NCBI RefSeq assembly: GCF_007713685.1
Contig: NZ_VMRJ01000004.1
Span: forward strand, 593,700 to 657,699
Source: Hymenobacter setariae
GTDB lineage: Bacteria; Bacteroidota; Bacteroidia; Cytophagales; Hymenobacteraceae
Reading direction: 5' to 3'
DNA length: 64,000 nt
A program made the position numbers and the translations under genes. Positions 25,405 to 34,010 of the stretch are shown here, in pieces (position 1 is the stretch's first letter; every line of letters begins with the position of its first letter). A model generated the notes under the pieces. It had not been told where the DNA came from. It was given only the letters and a program-made list of their open reading frames with translations, and searched no databases.

Positions 25405-25951
25405 GAAGAGTAGCTGTTCGAAATCAGAATACTTACTCAGCCCAACAATAGTGGCTGATAGTTGTGGTTATATTCTCTGCAATTTACATGGTTTCAGAAT
25501 ATAATCTAACTTGACCGCAACATACTGTCTACAGCGACGCTAGCGGGCAGGCCGTTTTAGAAGAGAATACCCTACGTGCTAGCTGTCAACGCGTCGGCGC
25601 TTTATAGCTTTACCTGCTTCATTCAGGTGGGCCTGCAAATAACCGCCATGAAAGTTGACCGAACGTTGGGTCTTAGTGACCTAGTACAAAATCCTGTTGG
25701 AGCGCTGAGAATGAACTGGGCTGGGGCCCGTATTTTTCAAGATTCGTCCAGATTGCAGGCTGCCACTTGGACTGCCACAGTAAATTTGTGGCCGAGGTAA
25801 CGGGCTTCCCAGTGAACATCCGTTGCGCTCACGGGATGACACGCACCCCAATAACTGGCTGTGCAAATGCGGGTTTTAGCCCGCGCTTACGTCCAAAATC
25901 CCGTTTTTTCGACCACCTAGGGCTGCCCCGCCCCTTACGATAAGGCTCACC
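25405..25951. other. Gene-free junction between the TIR islet and purE
   Basis: About 550 bases. The first 110 remain AT-rich like the TIR gene and probably contain its promoter. From about 25530 the composition returns to the host average. A 74-codon open frame at 25576-25800 has no recognisable protein features. A short hairpin-like GCGGGTTTTAGCCCGC lies near 25870. No insertion sequence or attachment site was recognised. Confidence 0.5.
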
Positions 25952-26485
25952 ATGAGTACCCCCTCCACCTCCGACACCCCTAGCCCCAGCGCTACCCCAG
26001 GTAAGCCACTAGTTGGCGTTGTCATGGGCTCCAGCAGCGACTGGGACACTATGCAGCACGCCGTGCAGATTCTCACGGATTTTGGTGTGGCCCACGAAGC
26101 GCGTGTGGTATCGGCTCACCGCATGCCCGACGACTTGTTTGCGTACGCCGAACAAGCCGGCCCGCGTGGCTTGCAGGCCATCATTGCCGGCGCGGGAGGG
26201 GCCGCCCACCTGCCGGGTATGCTAGCTGCCAAAACCACGGTGCCCGTGCTCGGCGTACCGGTAGCCAGCCGCCACTTGCAGGGCGTGGATTCGCTGCACA
26301 GTATCGTGCAGATGCCTAAGGGGGTACCCGTGGCCACGTTTGCGATTGGCACAGCCGGGGCAGCTAATGCTGCGCTGTTTGCGGTCAGCCTGCTGGCCCT
26401 GCACGATGCGGACCTGGCGACCAAGCTAGCTGCGTTTCGCGCCGCCCAAACCGAGGCCGCCCGCGCTATGACCCTGCCCGTATGA
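25952..26485 (+). CDS. purE: N5-carboxyaminoimidazole ribonucleotide mutase
   Basis: Converts N5-CAIR to CAIR in purine biosynthesis. The 177-residue class I PurE has the signature VVMGSSSDWDTM near residue 25, SAHRMPD with the catalytic histidine, and the AGAGGAAHLPGM and MPKGVPVAT loops. The first 20 residues are a Ser/Pro/Thr-rich extension. Its stop overlaps the purK start (ATGA, 4 bases), so the two are translationally coupled. Confidence 0.95.
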   Translation: MSTPSTSDTPSPSATPGKPLVGVVMGSSSDWDTMQHAVQILTDFGVAHEARVVSAHRMPDDLFAYAEQAGPRGLQAIIAGAGGAAHLPGMLAAKTTVPVLGVPVASRHLQGVDSLHSIVQMPKGVPVATFAIGTAGAANAALFAVSLLALHDADLATKLAAFRAAQTEAARAMTLPV

Positions 26486-27732
26486 GCGCCGCTAGTCACG
26501 AGGTAGCTATGACCCCGATTTTCCCCGGCAGCGTGGACACCGCAGGCCAACGAGCCACCCTAGGGGTACTGGGGGGCGGCCAGCTGGGCCGGATGTTTGT
26601 GCACGCCGCCCAGCGCCTGGGGTACTTCACTGCCGTGCTGGAGCCCGACGCGCAAAGCCCCGCCGGGCTAGTGAGCCACCACCACATCCAGACCAGCTAC
26701 GACGACCCAGCCGGACTGGCCGAACTGGCCCAACTGTGCCAGGCCATCACCACCGAGTTTGAAAACGTGCCGGCCCAGACTCTGCAAATGCTGGCGCAAA
26801 CCCGCCCCGTGGCACCGAGCGCGGCCGTGGTGGGCATTGCCCAAAACCGCATCGAGGAAAAAGCTCATTTCGCGGCCTGTGCCGAGGTATCAGGCGTGAC
26901 CTGCGCGCCCTATGCGGTGATTGAAACGCCGGCCCAGTTACAGGTCGTGCAGGCCGAGCGGGCAGATTTACTGCCCGGCATCCTGAAAACGGCGCGCATG
27001 GGCTACGACGGCAAGGGCCAAATCCGCGTTAAGTCTGCCGACGAGTTGGCCGCCGCCTGGGCCGAGCTGGGCGGCGTGGCCTGCGTACTGGAAAAGATGC
27101 TGCCGCTCACCGCCGAGTGCTCGGTGCTGGTGGCGCGCGGCTGGGACGGGCAGGTTGTCAGCTTTGCCCCGCAGCGCAACGTGCACGAGGCAGGCATTCT
27201 GGCCGTGACCCACGCCTACGAAGGCGCAATGCCCGCCGCCCTGGCTGAAAGGGCTCGCGAGGCGGCTGTGGCCATTGCGCAGCACATCAGCTACGTTGGG
27301 GTACTGTGCGTCGAGTTTTTTGTGGTAGAAGACGGTAGCGAGCACGGTGGCCTAGTCGTCAACGAGATGGCTCCGCGCCCGCACAACAGCGGCCACTACA
27401 CCATAGATGCCTGCGACGTATCGCAGTTTGACCTCCAGGTGCATGCCATGGCGGGCTTGCCCATGCCGCAGCCACGCCAGCATTCGCCGGCCATCATGCT
27501 CAATTTGCTAGGCGACGTGTGGTTTAACGCCGATGGCCAGCCGCAGGAGCCGGACTGGTACGCCGTGCTGAGTTTGCCGGGCACGCACCTGCACCTATAT
27601 GGCAAGCTGGAAGCGCGCGCCGGCCGCAAAATGGGCCACCTGACCATCACTGGCCCGGATGTCGCCGGTGTCAAAGCCGTGGCGCACCGCGCCGCAGAGC
27701 TGCTCGGCTTGCCGGGACTGGATGCTATTTAA
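26482..27732 (+). CDS. purK: N5-carboxyaminoimidazole ribonucleotide synthase
   Basis: ATP-grasp ligase that carboxylates AIR to N5-CAIR, supplying PurE. 416 residues: N-terminal GVLGGGQLGRM nucleotide-fold motif, central ATP-grasp with LKTARMGYDGKGQ, and ECSVLVARGWDG, EFFVVEDG and NEMAPRPHNSGHYT at the metal/ATP site. It starts inside the purE stop codon. A strong hairpin at 27767-27820 ends the transcript. Confidence 0.95.
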   Translation: MSAASHEVAMTPIFPGSVDTAGQRATLGVLGGGQLGRMFVHAAQRLGYFTAVLEPDAQSPAGLVSHHHIQTSYDDPAGLAELAQLCQAITTEFENVPAQTLQMLAQTRPVAPSAAVVGIAQNRIEEKAHFAACAEVSGVTCAPYAVIETPAQLQVVQAERADLLPGILKTARMGYDGKGQIRVKSADELAAAWAELGGVACVLEKMLPLTAECSVLVARGWDGQVVSFAPQRNVHEAGILAVTHAYEGAMPAALAERAREAAVAIAQHISYVGVLCVEFFVVEDGSEHGGLVVNEMAPRPHNSGHYTIDACDVSQFDLQVHAMAGLPMPQPRQHSPAIMLNLLGDVWFNADGQPQEPDWYAVLSLPGTHLHLYGKLEARAGRKMGHLTITGPDVAGVKAVAHRAAELLGLPGLDAI

Positions 27733-27766
27733 GTAGCAGACTTATTCTTGAAATTAAGAAGACCGC

Positions 27767-27820
27767 AAAAAGCGCGTTAGTCATGCAGAGCGCAGCGAAG
27801 CATGACTAACGCGCTTTTTT
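27767..27820. terminator. Bidirectional terminator between purK and the NmrA-type gene
   Basis: AAAAAGCGCGTTAGTCATGC pairs with GCATGACTAACGCGCTTTTTT around a 13-base loop containing GCGCAGCGAA. The T6 on one strand and A-run on the other make it work for both convergent genes. Its loop resembles the interspersed TGTCAT family. Confidence 0.8.
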
Positions 27821-27836
27821 ATTGCTTCCTACTTTG

Positions 27837-28730
27837 CTATTCGCCGCCCTTAAAAGCTGCCGCGAACTCCTTGGCAAAGTCTTCCAGCTTTACCTTACCT
27901 AGGGTGGGCTTGTGCTGCTCGTAGTCTTCGGCTAGGGTGCCGTTGGTCATGCTGGCGTAGATGTCCACGATATCGGCGGCAGTGCTGGCGGGCAAGCCGT
28001 TTTGCAGGAGGTTATCGCGCATTTGCTCGTCGGTGAAGCCGACCCAGCGCAGGTCGGGCCGGCCGATAGCGGCACCTAGGGCCTGTGCTACTTCGTCTTG
28101 GGTGCGCTCGTCGCTGGCCACGTAGCGGATGGTACGGCCGGCCGGGGCAGCAGGGTTAGTTAGCTCCTCGGCGGCAGCGGCGGCGATGTCCCTAGGGTGC
28201 ACCAGCGCCACCCGGTAATTGCCGGCGCAGTTGGCACCTAGGAAACCGGCATTTTTTATCATACCTACAAAGCCGTAGTAATTGGTAAAGAAGGATGTAG
28301 GACGCAGGTGCGTGAGCGCGAGGCCCGGCACCGCCGCTAAGATTTCCTCCGCATCGTGCGAGCCTAGAATGCCGCCCGTGCCGTGGTCGCGGTGCGCGCC
28401 CCAGCTGCTGAGGTGCACCACCCGCCGCACGCCCGCTTGCTGGATGGCTTGTGCGTAGTGCTGGCCGATGCGTTGGAAATAGGCCCGCGAATCGGCCTCG
28501 CGATGGCCGCCGCCTATCATAGCATACAGGGCATCGGCCCCGGCGAAGGTAGCGGCCAGGAAGTCCGCATCTTCGAATGAGCCAATGGCGGCGGTGGCCC
28601 CTAAGGCTTCGATGGCGGCCTGGCGGTCGGGCTGGCTGCTGATGACCGTGACGGCGTGGCCTTGCTGCACGAGCTCGGTAGCGAGCGGCTTGCTGATGTT
28701 CCCTAGGGAACCAGTGACGATGATTTTCAT
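27837..28730 (-). CDS. NmrA-family NAD(P)H-binding protein
   Basis: 297 residues, atypical short-chain dehydrogenase. The N-terminus KIIVTGSLGNISKPLA is a Rossmann dinucleotide-binding motif, followed by GSFEDADFLAATFAGADALY and VVHLSSWGAH, typical of NmrA/HSCARG-like reductases or quinone-oxidoreductase type sensors. The catalytic YxxxK of classical SDRs is not evident. The AraC regulator gene lies just upstream on the same strand, separated by a 70-base repeat, suggesting a regulator-target pair. Substrate is unknown. Confidence 0.82.
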   Translation of the reverse strand: MKIIVTGSLGNISKPLATELVQQGHAVTVISSQPDRQAAIEALGATAAIGSFEDADFLAATFAGADALYAMIGGGHREADSRAYFQRIGQHYAQAIQQAGVRRVVHLSSWGAHRDHGTGGILGSHDAEEILAAVPGLALTHLRPTSFFTNYYGFVGMIKNAGFLGANCAGNYRVALVHPRDIAAAAAEELTNPAAPAGRTIRYVASDERTQDEVAQALGAAIGRPDLRWVGFTDEQMRDNLLQNGLPASTAADIVDIYASMTNGTLAEDYEQHKPTLGKVKLEDFAKEFAAAFKGGE

Positions 28731-28800
28731 GTCACAAAGCTCCAGCTGGCTAGGGAGCGCGGGAAGGGCAAAAGGGCGGGAGCTTTGGGCGAAAGGGCGG

Positions 28801-28888
28801 AAGTAGTGCTGTTGCGCGGACTTTGTAGTCCGCGACCAGTTGCCCGCTCACGCACACGGACTACAGAGTCCGCCCCACAACACTACTT
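28801..28888. repeat. Intergenic inverted repeat, GCGCGGAC family
   Basis: Arms of about 31 bases (AGTAGTGCTGTTGCGCGGAC... against ...GTCCGCCCCACAACACTACT) run from 28801 to 28888 and touch the AraC gene's stop codon. Third member of the family at 910 and 4403. Confidence 0.7.
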
Positions 28889-29754
28889 CACAGCCGCTGC
28901 CGGTAGCTGGCCGGCGATACCCCCGTATTGGTGCGAAAAAACCGGCCGAACGTGGACTGGTCAGTGAAGTGCAGCGTGTCCGCAATTTGGCCGATAGTGA
29001 GGGCGGGGTTTTGAAGTAGCACATGGGCTTCGAGCAGCACGGCCTCGGCCAGCCACGCTACGGCGCGCTTGCCGGTAGCTTCCTTCACCGTTTCGGCAAG
29101 GTGCTTGGGACTGATACAGAGCTTGTCGGCGTAGAACGCCAGGCTGCGCTCGGTGGCGTAGTGAGTGTTCACCAGCTTTTTGAAGTCGGCCGCAATGAGC
29201 TGGCTGCGCGACTGGGTGGCAGTAGGTGAAGTGTGCTGTGCGCTATAGATGGGCGCCGTTTCGTGCAGCAGAATGCGGATGAGGCTGCGCAAAATCTCCT
29301 CGCGGTAGGCGTGCGGCGCTTCGTATTTCTGCTCGATGGTGCGCAGCAGGGCCGTCATACTTGCCGCTTCGGCGGGTGGCAGGGTTAACACGTGGCGGGC
29401 GTCGCGCTCAAAAAACGTGAACGTGTCCAGGTTTAGGCTGCCGGCCGCAATGAACTCCTTGGTAAAGAAGATGCTGAGCCCATCAAAATCCTCTGCTATA
29501 AACGGCCACTGCTTGATAACGTAGGGCGAAAGCACCATCAGCGAGCCCGGCCCTAGGTCGTAGGTTTCGAGGTTGACTTGCAAGCGGGCGCTGCCGCGCA
29601 GCACGATACCGATTTTATAATACTCGCTGCGATACGGCCGGTCGATGGGTAGGCGCGGCGCTGCACAATTGGGACCTAGGAAAAACACGGCCGCCGGTTT
29701 CTCCTCCGTAGATGCGAGGGCAGTTAGCTGGTAGACGGGGACGTTGACGCTCAT
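28888..29754 (-). CDS. AraC-family transcriptional regulator
   Basis: 288 residues from the ATG at 29754; an upstream in-frame TTG would add 21 residues of doubtful quality. The N-terminal cupin-like ligand domain contains PYRSEYYKIGIVLRGSARL and LGPGSLMVLSPYVIKQW. The C-terminal double helix-turn-helix contains FKKLVNTHYATERSLAFYAD, CISPKHLAETVKEATGK and IADTLHFTDQSTFGRFF. Probably controls the adjacent NmrA-type gene, though there is no direct evidence. Confidence 0.9.
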   Translation of the reverse strand: MSVNVPVYQLTALASTEEKPAAVFFLGPNCAAPRLPIDRPYRSEYYKIGIVLRGSARLQVNLETYDLGPGSLMVLSPYVIKQWPFIAEDFDGLSIFFTKEFIAAGSLNLDTFTFFERDARHVLTLPPAEAASMTALLRTIEQKYEAPHAYREEILRSLIRILLHETAPIYSAQHTSPTATQSRSQLIAADFKKLVNTHYATERSLAFYADKLCISPKHLAETVKEATGKRAVAWLAEAVLLEAHVLLQNPALTIGQIADTLHFTDQSTFGRFFRTNTGVSPASYRQRL

Positions 29755-30020
29755 AAAAGCAAAGTACACGCTAGTGACAAAAAAATGGAATGAGCGTTGT
29801 TCGGTATAACTAAACAACGAGCCGTCAGGCCGCGCGTAGCGAAGCGGCTCGCTCGCACTGTTATTGATGTAAGAGGTTACTGCTCCACGCCAGCTGTTTC
29901 GCTATGCACTGCAGGACGGTTCCTACTTCATAGTCTTGCCCAGAAACCCTGCCTCCCGCTAAGCGGTTCATACAACCACGCAGCTACCCTAGGCGTACTG
30001 CCCACGTTACTTTTTTCCTG

Positions 30021-31145
30021 ATGACCGAACTCCAACGCCTTTTTCTGGCCTACGACCAGCACCGCGCCGCGCGCCGCCCCTGCGCGCTAGCCACGGTGGT
30101 GGAAGTAATTGGCTCGGCCTACCGCCGCCCCGGCGCCCGCATGCTCGTGACCGAAGACGGCGAGCTGACCGGGGCTATCAGCGGCGGCTGCCTCGAAGGC
30201 GATGCGCGCCAGCGGGCGCGGCGGGCCATCTTTCAGGGCGAGCCGGCGCTCGTGACCTACGACACCCGCGACGAAGACGACCCGCGCCACGGCCTGGGCC
30301 CCGGCTGCCAGGGCGTGGTGCGCATCTTACTGGAGCCGCTCGATTTTGCTAACCCCGACAACCCACTGGAGCTTCTGCGCGGCTTTGCCCAGTACCCTGT
30401 GCCGGCCGTGCTGGCTACCATTTTCGAAACTGACGCCAGCGGCCTAAAGGCTGCCGTGGGCCAGCGCGTGCTGCTCACTGAAACGGGCGCAGTGCGCGGC
30501 ACCCCACTGCTAGCCGCCCCACTGGCTGAGGCCGCCCGCGCCACCTTGGCGCAGGGCCAGCCCCAGATTTTGACCCTCGATACCGACGCTGGCCCGGTGC
30601 GCGCCTCGCTCGAAGTGCTGCGCCCGCCACTGCGCCTGGTAGTGTACGGCGCCGGCAACGACGCCCAACCGCTAGTGCGCCTGGCGGCCTCCCTAGGGTG
30701 GCACATTACGGTGGTCGATGGCCGGCCCAACCTAGCCACCACGACCCGCTTCCCCGAGGCGGCCGAAGTGCGCCTTATACCCGTGCGCGAGCTCGAAACG
30801 GCTACCCCCGACCCACTGGCCTACCATGTGTTGCTGAGCCATAACTACGCCTACGACCTAGCCGCGCTGCAAACGCTGCTGGCTTCGCCCGCGCCCTATA
30901 TCGGCTTGCTAGGCCCTCGGCTGAAGGCGCAGCGCTTGCTCGATGAGCTAGACGCTTTTCCTACCGCTCAGGTGCAGCAGCTGCGCGAGCGCCTGCACAG
31001 CCCCATCGGCCTCGACCTAGGTAGCGAAACACCCGAAGAAATTGCCCTAGCCATCGTGGCCGAAATACAGGCGCAGCACAGCGGGCGGCAGGGCCGGCCC
31101 CTGCGCGAGCGGGCGGGCACGGTACACATTCCAGCCGATGTCTGA
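30021..31145 (+). CDS. xdhC: XdhC/CoxI-family molybdoenzyme maturation protein
   Basis: 374 residues. N-terminal XdhC domain with ATVVEVIGSAYRRPGARML and GAISGGCLEGD; C-terminal Rossmann-type domain with RLVVYGAGNDAQPLVRLA and YIGLLGPRLKAQRLL. The family binds sulfurated molybdenum cofactor and inserts it into xanthine-oxidase-family enzymes. The likely client here is PaoABC, encoded 6 kb upstream; in E. coli the equivalent paoD sits next to paoABC. The TIR islet, purEK and the AraC/NmrA genes now separate them. Its end overlaps the next gene by 8 bases. Confidence 0.9.
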   Translation: MTELQRLFLAYDQHRAARRPCALATVVEVIGSAYRRPGARMLVTEDGELTGAISGGCLEGDARQRARRAIFQGEPALVTYDTRDEDDPRHGLGPGCQGVVRILLEPLDFANPDNPLELLRGFAQYPVPAVLATIFETDASGLKAAVGQRVLLTETGAVRGTPLLAAPLAEAARATLAQGQPQILTLDTDAGPVRASLEVLRPPLRLVVYGAGNDAQPLVRLAASLGWHITVVDGRPNLATTTRFPEAAEVRLIPVRELETATPDPLAYHVLLSHNYAYDLAALQTLLASPAPYIGLLGPRLKAQRLLDELDAFPTAQVQQLRERLHSPIGLDLGSETPEEIALAIVAEIQAQHSGRQGRPLRERAGTVHIPADV

Positions 31146-31506
31146 TACAGGCAAAGTACTGGGTTTCAACGAAACCTTTATCCCGGCCATCATAGCGGGC
31201 ACCAAGATTCACACGATTCGGGCGGGGCAGCGGTGGCAGGCGGGCGATGTGGCCCATTTCTGCGCCCGAGCCCAGCAGCCCGACCAATACGAGTTTTGGC
31301 CCCCGCAGCCACTGCGGCTAGTGCAGGATATTGAGCTAACTGCCAGCGAGCTGCGCGTCGATGGCCGCCCCCTAGGTCCGGCCGAGCTGCGGGCGTTGGC
31401 CCAAGCCGATGGGTTTGAGACGGCGGCCGACCTGTTCGCATTTTTTGCCGATAAGCCCCTCCCCTTCCGGGGCCAACTGGTACACTGGACCGACTGCCGC
31501 TATTAG
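31138..31506 (+). CDS. Small ASCH/PUA-like domain protein
   Basis: 122 residues, overlapping xdhC by 8 bases and therefore probably translationally coupled. KVLGFNETFIPAIIAGTKIH followed by TIR and RWQAGDVAHF resembles the ASCH (PUA-like) fold, whose members bind RNA or nucleotides. No catalytic motif is seen. The functional link to xdhC is unknown. Confidence 0.65.
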   Translation: MSDTGKVLGFNETFIPAIIAGTKIHTIRAGQRWQAGDVAHFCARAQQPDQYEFWPPQPLRLVQDIELTASELRVDGRPLGPAELRALAQADGFETAADLFAFFADKPLPFRGQLVHWTDCRY

Positions 31507-31596
31507 AATACCACCTTGGCTTACAGCCACATCGCTAGCTAGTGATAACTCTGGTAGCGAAGCGCGAGTTATATAGAAATTCCTTTCTTTCAGCTC

Positions 31597-32880
31597 ATGC
31601 GTTTCAAAACTGGCCGGCGCGCCATCTCGCTTCGGCGGCAGGCGGCCGCTCCGCTCCAATTCAATCCCTTTGTTTTTAGTCGTACCTTCTTTTTGTGGGT
31701 GGCGGTCGGCCTGATTGGCGGCATCATTGCGGGGGCCTACTGGCTGCTGCTGGCGCAGTTGCTACGGCTCCTAGGGCTGGTGTCGGGCTGGTGGGTAGTG
31801 CCCCTGATGGGCGGCGCTGGGCTGCTGGCGGGCCTCATCATTCATCGCCTCGGCGACCCTGGCGAGATGAGCTTGCTGGTCAATAACATTCGCTTTCGGG
31901 GCGGCAAGCTCGACCCGCGCCACAGCGTGGCCATGGTGTTTTCGTCACTGCTTTGCATTGCCAGCGGCGGCAGCGCCGGCCCCGAGGCGCCGCTGGTGCA
32001 GGTGACGGGCTCCACGGCGTCGTGGCTGGCGCAGAAGCTGCGAGTGCGGGGTGAGGGCTTGCGTACGCTCAGCATTGCGGGCATGGCCTCGGGCTTTACG
32101 GCGCTCTTTGGTGCTCCGCTCGGCGGCGGGCTCTTTGCCCTCGAAATCTTGCACCACAAGCATCTAAGCGAATATTTTCAGGCCCTGATTCCGGCTTTCG
32201 TGTCGAGCTGCGCCAGCTTTGTCATCTTCATTCTGATAACGCACATTGGCATCGGGCCAACCTGGCACTTCCCGATGGGTGGCACGCCGCAGCTCAACGA
32301 TGCCTTCTATGCCGTGGGCTACGGCATAGTGGGTACGGTGGTGGGCTGGGGCTTCATTGCGCTGGTGCGGCAGCTGCGGCGGGTTTTCGGCCAGCTGCGC
32401 GTGCCTATCTATGTCAAAATGGGCGGCGCAGGACTGCTACTAGGGGTGCTGGCCTACTACGTACCGCTGGCGCGCTACTTTGGCCACGAGGAGCTAGCCG
32501 AGCTGCTAGAAGGACACTTTACCGTGTCGTTTTTAGTGGGGCTGCTGGTGGCTAAGCTAGTAGCCATTGCCCTCACCGTCACGTCGGGCTGGCGTGGTGG
32601 CTTCATCATTCCGCTTTTCTTCGTGGGAGCCACCCTAGGGCTGCTCATTCACACGGTCTTTCCGTCGCAAAGCCTGCCGCTGGCCATGATAAGCTGCATG
32701 GCTGCTATCAACGCTTGCGCCACGCGCACGCCCATCAGCACCGCTATTTTGCTGGCCACACTCACGGGCTTTCAGCAGCCGGTACCTATCTTGTTTGCCA
32801 GCCTTACGGGGTTTTTCCTGGCTCCTAAAACGCCGCTTATTAATGCTCAGTTGGCCGTGCCAGGTGCAGAAGAGGATTAG
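31597..32880 (+). CDS. ClC-family chloride channel / transporter
   Basis: 427-residue polytopic membrane protein. The ClC signature appears as GGSAGPEAPLVQ, with the gating-glutamate position retained, and later GWRGGFIIPLFFVGATLG. The N-terminus has about 25 cytoplasmic basic residues. No C-terminal CBS domains are present. Whether it works as a channel or a Cl-/H+ exchanger is not decided here. It is preceded by a short hairpin-containing gap and followed by a palindromic repeat. Confidence 0.88.
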   Translation: MRFKTGRRAISLRRQAAAPLQFNPFVFSRTFFLWVAVGLIGGIIAGAYWLLLAQLLRLLGLVSGWWVVPLMGGAGLLAGLIIHRLGDPGEMSLLVNNIRFRGGKLDPRHSVAMVFSSLLCIASGGSAGPEAPLVQVTGSTASWLAQKLRVRGEGLRTLSIAGMASGFTALFGAPLGGGLFALEILHHKHLSEYFQALIPAFVSSCASFVIFILITHIGIGPTWHFPMGGTPQLNDAFYAVGYGIVGTVVGWGFIALVRQLRRVFGQLRVPIYVKMGGAGLLLGVLAYYVPLARYFGHEELAELLEGHFTVSFLVGLLVAKLVAIALTVTSGWRGGFIIPLFFVGATLGLLIHTVFPSQSLPLAMISCMAAINACATRTPISTAILLATLTGFQQPVPILFASLTGFFLAPKTPLINAQLAVPGAEED

Positions 32881-32929
32881 GCTAGCTAGCCTCAGCTAAT
32901 GACTTTTTGTTTTTAGCCTAGCCCCCGCC

Positions 32930-33010
32930 TGTCATGCTGAGCTTGCGAAGCATCTTCTCCCGGTTGAGATAACCTAGCGTGAGAAGATGCTTCGCAAGCT
33001 CAGCATGACA
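32930..33010. repeat. Intergenic palindromic repeat, TGTCATGCTGAGCTTGCGAAGC family
   Basis: TGTCATGCTGAGCTTGCGAA and its complement ending at 33010 form an approximately 30-base stem (with GCATCTTCTC continuing the arm). It lies between the convergent ClC and TonB-like genes, where it could serve both 3' ends. Confidence 0.8.
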
Positions 33011-33067
33011 AGTAGGGCCAGATGCCATTTTCTTTTGGAATGAGCCCGGCCGCTTGAGGCCACTTGC

Positions 33068-33775
33068 TTACTTAAATACCACGGGCACAACGAACCGCAC
33101 GGCGGTGGGCTCGCCGTTTTGTAGGCCGGGCTGCCAGCGGGGTAGCGCGGCCACGGCGCGCAGTGCCTCGGCATCGCAGTTAGGGTCAAAGCCCTTGATA
33201 ATGCGCGTACTAGTGATGGTACCCTGCGGCCCCACCACAAACTGCACGTAGACTTTGCCACCGCCCGCGGGCACCTGGGCGGGGCGGCGTATGGTAGCCC
33301 CTAGGTACTGCGCCAGGGGCAGCGGCCCCAAAAACTTGGGCATCTGCTGGACTAGCTGGGGCACGCTGCTGTCGGCATCGGCGGGCTCCTTGGCGGGGGT
33401 AGCTACGGCGCGGCCAGCGTGCCACGTCATCTTTTGGCGCAGTGTGCCATCCTCGTTCCAATACTGCCATGTGCCTTCGCGCTGGCCGTTGGCAAAACGG
33501 CCCGTAGTGCGCTTGGCCCCCGAGCGGAAGTAGTAGGTCACGGGTCCATCCTTCACCACGGGCGGCCCCGGCCACCCTAGGGCTTCCATCTGCCGCTCGC
33601 CGGTGAGGTAGAAGTCCTGGATGCGGCAGCGGCCCGAGTCGGCCGGGGTAGTCCAGCCATAGTATACGGCGTTGGGGCGCTGCACGCGCCGCCAGTTGCC
33701 ATCCCAAAAAGTAGTGTCGGGCACTGGCCGCGCGGGTGGGGCCAGCAGAGTAAGCAGCAGCGCGAGCGCGTTCAT
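33068..33775 (-). CDS. Energy transducer TonB-like protein with MORN-like segment
   Basis: 235 residues with a signal peptide or N-terminal anchor (ALALLLTLLAPPA). Residues about 70-120 contain a MORN-like toxin/antitoxin-type repeat (YYFRSGAKRTTGRFANGQRE, then GTWQYWNEDGTLRQ). The C-terminal 90 residues are a TonB domain (VYVQFVVGPQGTITSTRI, AEALRAVAALPRWQPG, VRFVVPVVF). The long proline-rich spacer of classical TonB is absent. It is divergent from the TonB-dependent receptor at 34011, sharing a 235-base intergenic region, which suggests a functional pair. Confidence 0.85.
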   Translation of the reverse strand: MNALALLLTLLAPPARPVPDTTFWDGNWRRVQRPNAVYYGWTTPADSGRCRIQDFYLTGERQMEALGWPGPPVVKDGPVTYYFRSGAKRTTGRFANGQREGTWQYWNEDGTLRQKMTWHAGRAVATPAKEPADADSSVPQLVQQMPKFLGPLPLAQYLGATIRRPAQVPAGGGKVYVQFVVGPQGTITSTRIIKGFDPNCDAEALRAVAALPRWQPGLQNGEPTAVRFVVPVVFK

Positions 33776-34010
33776 GTAAAAAACAGTTTGACAGATGGTT
33801 GGCTAGCAAGAAGCAGCAACCCACCTGTAATCAGCATGAAGGCTCAAGGTGCTGACAGCGCCCACCATAGGCTGCCTGATTGTCGCCCTTCTCGCGGCGG
33901 TTGTTCGCCCACTTATCGTGCCCTAGGTGCTTGCGAAAGGTGGAAATGCGTGCCAGCACTCAAACTTCTACCTAGCCTAGCCGTTTGGGGAAGCAACCCT
34001 TTTTTACGTA

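Noticed and set aside
25576..25800. 74-codon open frame between the TIR gene and purE
   Set aside because: No domain, signal peptide or gene context; composition looks like ordinary intergenic sequence.
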